DNA of 64,000 nucleotides from an uncultured Bacteriovorax sp. (GTDB lineage: Bacteria; Bdellovibrionota; Bacteriovoracia; Bacteriovoracales; Bacteriovoracaceae). A program made the translations under genes and the position numbers. Below the pieces are notes generated by a model that searched no databases, was not told where the DNA came from, and was given only the letters and a program-made list of their open reading frames with translations. Below are positions 61,992-64,000 of the stretch, in pieces. Numbering within the stretch: position 1 is the stretch's first letter; the number at the start of each line of letters is the position of its first letter. The stretch spans positions 186,001-250,000 of the forward strand of contig CAMLMH010000001.1 in the NCBI GenBank assembly GCA_946481315.1. Direction: 5' to 3'.

Positions 61992-63524
61992 CTATTTGAA
62001 GACACTTTCACCGTCAAAAAGCGGTGCTTGTGGTAATCCCATTATATTGAGTATAGTAGGTGCAACATTCCGAAGGGCCATAGGCCCCGGATTTAGCTCC
62101 AGCTTTGAATCTTTTAGGCGAGAATCAAAAACTATAAAAGGTACGGGTGAGTCTGAGTGTGATGTATGGACATCACCATTTTCATATGTCATGACGTCTG
62201 AATTGCCATGATCAGCAGTTACCAGCATAGTGACATTTTCAGTTTCACATTTTTTCATCAGTCGCCCCATGACGATGTCCAGGGTTTCGATCGCTTTTAC
62301 AGATGCTTCAAAATTACCGGTATGTCCAACCATGTCTGCATTGGCAAAGTTTACAACATACAATTCGTACTTATGATCGGCCAGTGCCTGCTCCAGACGT
62401 TCACAGACAGCCAGTGCACTCATTTCCGGTTTCTGATCATAAGTGGCAACGTCTTTTGGTGAGGGGATGAGAACCTGATCTTCCCCGGGAAATGGTTTTT
62501 TATCGCCACCGTTAAAAAAGAAAGTGACGTGAGCATATTTTTCGGTTTCAGCAATTTTAAATTGTTTTTTTCCCATCTGAGAAAGATACTCGCAGAGAGT
62601 TCCTTGCAGTTTTTCTTTATCAAACAGAATCGGCAACTCCATGTAGTCAGTTACATAAGGAGTCATACAGAGAAAATAACCGGGCTTCACCGGCACAGGA
62701 AACTCTGTAAACTTGGGATAGTTTAGTGCCAGCGTAATCTGAATCGCACGATCCGGACGATAATTAAAAAATAATACTGCATCGTCATTTCTCATGGCCA
62801 GTTTTTCATCGAACAAAACGGGAGTTATAAACTCATCATACCTTCCTTCTTTATATTCGTTTTGCAAATAAGCCAGGGGAGTGAGTGTGGTGGTTTTTCC
62901 CTGCCCGATAAAAGTTTGATAACAAGCTTCAATTTTATTCCAGCGACGGTCGCGGTCCATTCCAATTGAACGCCCTTGCATGGACCCGAATTTAATATGG
63001 GGAATCTGATCAATCTGGCTGACATAGGTATGTCCTATATCCTGAGCCGTATCTCTTCCGTCCATAAACGCATGCAGAATAATTTCAATTTCATGAGCTG
63101 CAAAGATTTCTGCAAGAGCTTTGAGATGATTGATATGGGAGTGGACTCCGCCGTCCGATAAAAGTCCCATCAGATGAATGCGGTTCGAATGAGTTCGGGC
63201 AAAGTGAATAATATTTTTAATTTCGTCCATATCTTTAAGCGTGTTGTTTGCGACCGCTTCATTGATACGAACCAAATCCTGGCGAACTGACCTTCCTGCC
63301 CCCAGATTCATATGGCCTACTTCCGAATTTCCCGCTACTCCCTTCGGCAAACCTACCAGCACGCCTCCGGGCTCAATCGTCGTCATTGGATAATGAGACA
63401 TTAAAAAATCGATATTGGGTTTATGTGCAGCCTTAACTGCATTTTTTTGAGATCCCTCATTTACGCCGAAGCCATCCAGGATACACAAGAGAACTCTTTT
63501 ATTTAAACCTTGCAGTTTTTTCAT
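61992..63524 (-). CDS. gpmI: 2,3-bisphosphoglycerate-independent phosphoglycerate mutase
   Basis: 510 aa alkaline phosphatase-superfamily enzyme. CILDGFG (~14-20) and catalytic Ser in GNSEVGHMNLGAGR (~65) match GpmI, with DGRDT and DHGNSD metal sites. It interconverts 2- and 3-phosphoglycerate. It is co-transcribed with PfkA downstream and overlaps the TrmH-family gene by 26 bp. Confidence 0.95.
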   Translation of the reverse strand: MKKLQGLNKRVLLCILDGFGVNEGSQKNAVKAAHKPNIDFLMSHYPMTTIEPGGVLVGLPKGVAGNSEVGHMNLGAGRSVRQDLVRINEAVANNTLKDMDEIKNIIHFARTHSNRIHLMGLLSDGGVHSHINHLKALAEIFAAHEIEIILHAFMDGRDTAQDIGHTYVSQIDQIPHIKFGSMQGRSIGMDRDRRWNKIEACYQTFIGQGKTTTLTPLAYLQNEYKEGRYDEFITPVLFDEKLAMRNDDAVLFFNYRPDRAIQITLALNYPKFTEFPVPVKPGYFLCMTPYVTDYMELPILFDKEKLQGTLCEYLSQMGKKQFKIAETEKYAHVTFFFNGGDKKPFPGEDQVLIPSPKDVATYDQKPEMSALAVCERLEQALADHKYELYVVNFANADMVGHTGNFEASVKAIETLDIVMGRLMKKCETENVTMLVTADHGNSDVMTYENGDVHTSHSDSPVPFIVFDSRLKDSKLELNPGPMALRNVAPTILNIMGLPQAPLFDGESVFK

Positions 63525-64000
63525 TTTTTTTCACCTTTTGAAAATGATCCGAAAGAATAACGGCCGAGGCAATAGAAACATTCAGACTCTCAACCGTGTC
63601 TGTTCCGGGAATGGTAATTAAAGTTCCTAATTCGATCATCTCTTTACTTAAACCGCTGGCTTCTTCCCCGAATACAACGACTGAGCGATTTTCCCATTTT
63701 AAGTCATAGAGTGAGAGACGGGCATGTGAAGAGGTCGTAATAATCTGAAATTTATTTTTTTGTAACAATAAAAGAGTTTTTTTAAAATCTTTCGCTTCAA
63801 ATATTTCAACAAACTCTGAGCCACCTTCACTGGTACGAATGCAGCTTGCGGCTTCCGCGACTGAACGGTCACTTATAATTATTCCCTGAGCACCGAAATG
63901 AGCTGCACTTCTCAAAATAGCACCTACGTTGTGCGGATTGGAGACATTTTCAAGCGCGATCAACAGTGCTTTTTCTGGTTTGGTATTCAGAAACTGCTCC
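63499..64000 (-). CDS. TrmH-family RNA 2'-O-methyltransferase, 5' partial
   Basis: The frame is open to the window edge; about 167 residues are seen, so the N-terminus is outside. ALENVSNPHNVGAILRSAAHFG (SPOUT motif I), GEEASGLSKEM (motif II) and IPGTDTVESLNVSIASAV (motif III) define the knotted SpoU methyltransferases acting on rRNA or tRNA. The apparent start at 63963 is an internal TTG. Confidence 0.9.
   Translation of the reverse strand, partial: EQFLNTKPEKALLIALENVSNPHNVGAILRSAAHFGAQGIIISDRSVAEAASCIRTSEGGSEFVEIFEAKDFKKTLLLLQKNKFQIITTSSHARLSLYDLKWENRSVVVFGEEASGLSKEMIELGTLITIPGTDTVESLNVSIASAVILSDHFQKVKKNEKTARFK

Noticed and set aside
1..64000. Mobile elements, prophage, CRISPR arrays
   Set aside because: No transposase, integrase, phage structural gene or regularly spaced repeat was seen.

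Overview
This window is a compact bacterial chromosome segment with no prophage, insertion sequence or CRISPR array. Its moderate-to-low GC content, dense lipoproteins and secreted proteins, paired GH25 muramidases and general gene repertoire suggest a Gram-negative predator-type lineage such as Bdellovibrionota (Bacteriovorax-like). That placement is an inference from gene content, not from a marker gene. Central metabolism includes ATP-type PEP carboxykinase, PfkA, GpmI, AspA, an NAD(P)-dependent glutamate dehydrogenase and NadA.

Layout. 1-5026: an operon matching the URC route of uracil breakdown, made of a CoA-acylating semialdehyde dehydrogenase (cut by the window edge), a URC1-type GTP cyclohydrolase II homologue, a URC4 (DUF1688) protein, uracil phosphoribosyltransferase and uridine kinase. 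It runs by overlapping genes into a TesA-YbbA-YbbP-like set (4983-8805). 8876-11355: a polysaccharide-type ABC exporter pair and an AEC transporter. 11352-15343 (minus): guanine deaminase, DUF1456, HutD-like, RlmN and an M15 peptidase, translationally coupled. 15519-19598: a secreted gluzincin, lipoprotein, YkgJ-like cysteine-cluster protein, single-domain response regulator, GFA protein and ThpR. 19729-25142: PckA, a beta-CASP nuclease paired with an ATP-cone/PD-(D/E)XK protein, a CoA-transferase and a small protein. 25172-26943: tandem GH25 muramidases. 27174-32569: a fatty acid hydroxylase, secreted proteins, a regulator that fuses a PNPOx-like fold, GAF and a winged helix, and a divergent NmrA/cytochrome c pair. 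32747-32823: tRNA-His.

33634-36443 holds a HAD phosphatase, a MerR regulator with its own textbook operator, an unknown membrane protein and an RluA-type pseudouridine synthase. 36480-44528 is the most interesting region: a divergent cluster with a radical SAM protein, SDR, enoyl-CoA hydratase, AMP-ligase, inactive-looking ketosynthase, acyl carrier protein, ketosynthase and polytopic membrane protein. Together these look like a small, undescribed fatty-acid/polyketide-like pathway. 44525-49492 holds PrkA, an FGE-like protein and lipoproteins. 49496-52111 is a rhodanese-NadA-cysteine desulfurase operon. The rest holds MscL, a phytase-like esterase, ParAB, Gdh, AspA, a lone ComM N-terminal domain, and PfkA-GpmI-TrmH family genes, the last cut by the window edge.

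Two general properties stand out. Neighbouring genes often overlap, including convergent 3' ends. Several genes have a sigma70-like -10 box exactly 6 nt before their ATG and no Shine-Dalgarno sequence, which implies leaderless mRNAs.
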